Positions 19,919 through 20,196 of a stretch of DNA of 20,196 nucleotides are shown in pieces. The position numbers and the translations under genes are program-made. The stretch comes from Sphaeroforma arctica JP610. Taxonomy: Eukaryota; Opisthokonta; Ichthyosporea; Ichthyophonida. The stretch's first letter is position 1. Every line of letters starts with the position of its first letter. Below the pieces are notes generated by a model. The model was not told the DNA's origin. It saw only the letters and a list, made by a program, of their open reading frames with translations, and searched no databases. The DNA lies in NCBI RefSeq assembly GCF_001186125.1, contig NW_014039849.1, positions 1-20,196 on the forward strand. The letters are read 5' to 3'.

Positions 19919-20196
19919 CTACAACAGTAAGCAAGAGAGAACTTAGAAGACTTTATCTGATTTGATGTGAGTTAGTTTGGTATCTTCGTCGGTGTATGTG
20001 CATTGTGTGAGAAAAGAGTGTTTGTGTATGCACACATGAGTGGATCTCATGACTACGCGAGTCTGGCAATGCATTTTACAAGCTACATCCTAACTTGTAC
20101 AGTACATTCCGTGTCACAATAATTTAAGGGTAGCTTTAAGTTAAGTTACTTCTATTCGAACTTCATATAGACATATACACACACACACACACACAC
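19919..20196 (-). other. Part of an upstream MCM5 intron
   Basis: No MCM5 coding signal was found from 19919 to the right edge, so this is the 3' part of an intron whose donor lies outside. The last 24 bases (about 20173-20196) are an (AC)n microsatellite cut by the window end. Confidence 0.75.

Noticed and set aside
1-20196. Retroviral, LTR or other capsid-bearing elements
   Set aside because: No reverse transcriptase, integrase, capsid-like frame or long terminal repeats were recognised. The only mobile element supported is the short MITE in PUM3 intron 5.

Overview
This window looks like nuclear DNA of an intron-rich, AT-rich eukaryote with long spliceosomal introns (123 bp to about 1.9 kb), canonical GT...AG borders and many TA/CA microsatellites. 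The conserved proteins read like an opisthokont. A unicellular holozoan such as an ichthyosporean (Sphaeroforma-like) fits the gene structure, but that placement is inference and I could not test it.

Layout from left to right: (1) 100-3022, minus strand: a gene for a secreted protein made of a signal peptide, a jelly-roll-like domain, Cys-rich modules, a long Ser/Thr/Pro repeat stalk and further Cys-rich modules. Its 5' third is open, but the repeat and tail part is spread over five frames. (2) 3023-4589: AT-rich intergenic DNA with a TATA box for gene 1 and a poly(A) signal for gene 3. (3) 4590-9585, minus strand: a five-exon gene for a 661-residue SDS22-like leucine-rich-repeat protein with a long charged, lysine-rich tail, probably nuclear or nucleolar. 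Its first intron holds a large microsatellite field. (4) 9586-10230: a shared divergent promoter region. (5) 10231-16221, plus strand: a six-exon PUM3/Puf6 homologue (663 aa), a PUF-like ribosome-biogenesis factor. (6) 16222-17973: convergent intergenic DNA with an orphan Cys-rich reading frame. (7) 17974-19918, minus strand: the last five exons of MCM5, a subunit of the replicative helicase. The gene continues beyond the right edge.

Three of the four main genes are nuclear housekeeping genes for replication and probably ribosome assembly. The LRR gene and PUM3 are head to head and could share control. The secreted repeat protein is the accessory, fast-evolving locus.

The most unusual structure is in PUM3 intron 3. 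The 3' splice site and the first ~60 bases of exon 4 are present four times at an exact 113-bp period. The first three copies each carry an in-frame stop and the last is the real exon. The same exon ends in a weak (GT)n donor with a stronger GTGAGT decoy just past an in-frame stop. PUM3 intron 5 carries a 284-bp MITE with 31-bp terminal inverted repeats and a TTA target duplication, resembling PIF/Harbinger elements. No tRNA, rRNA, CRISPR array or virus-derived element was found.
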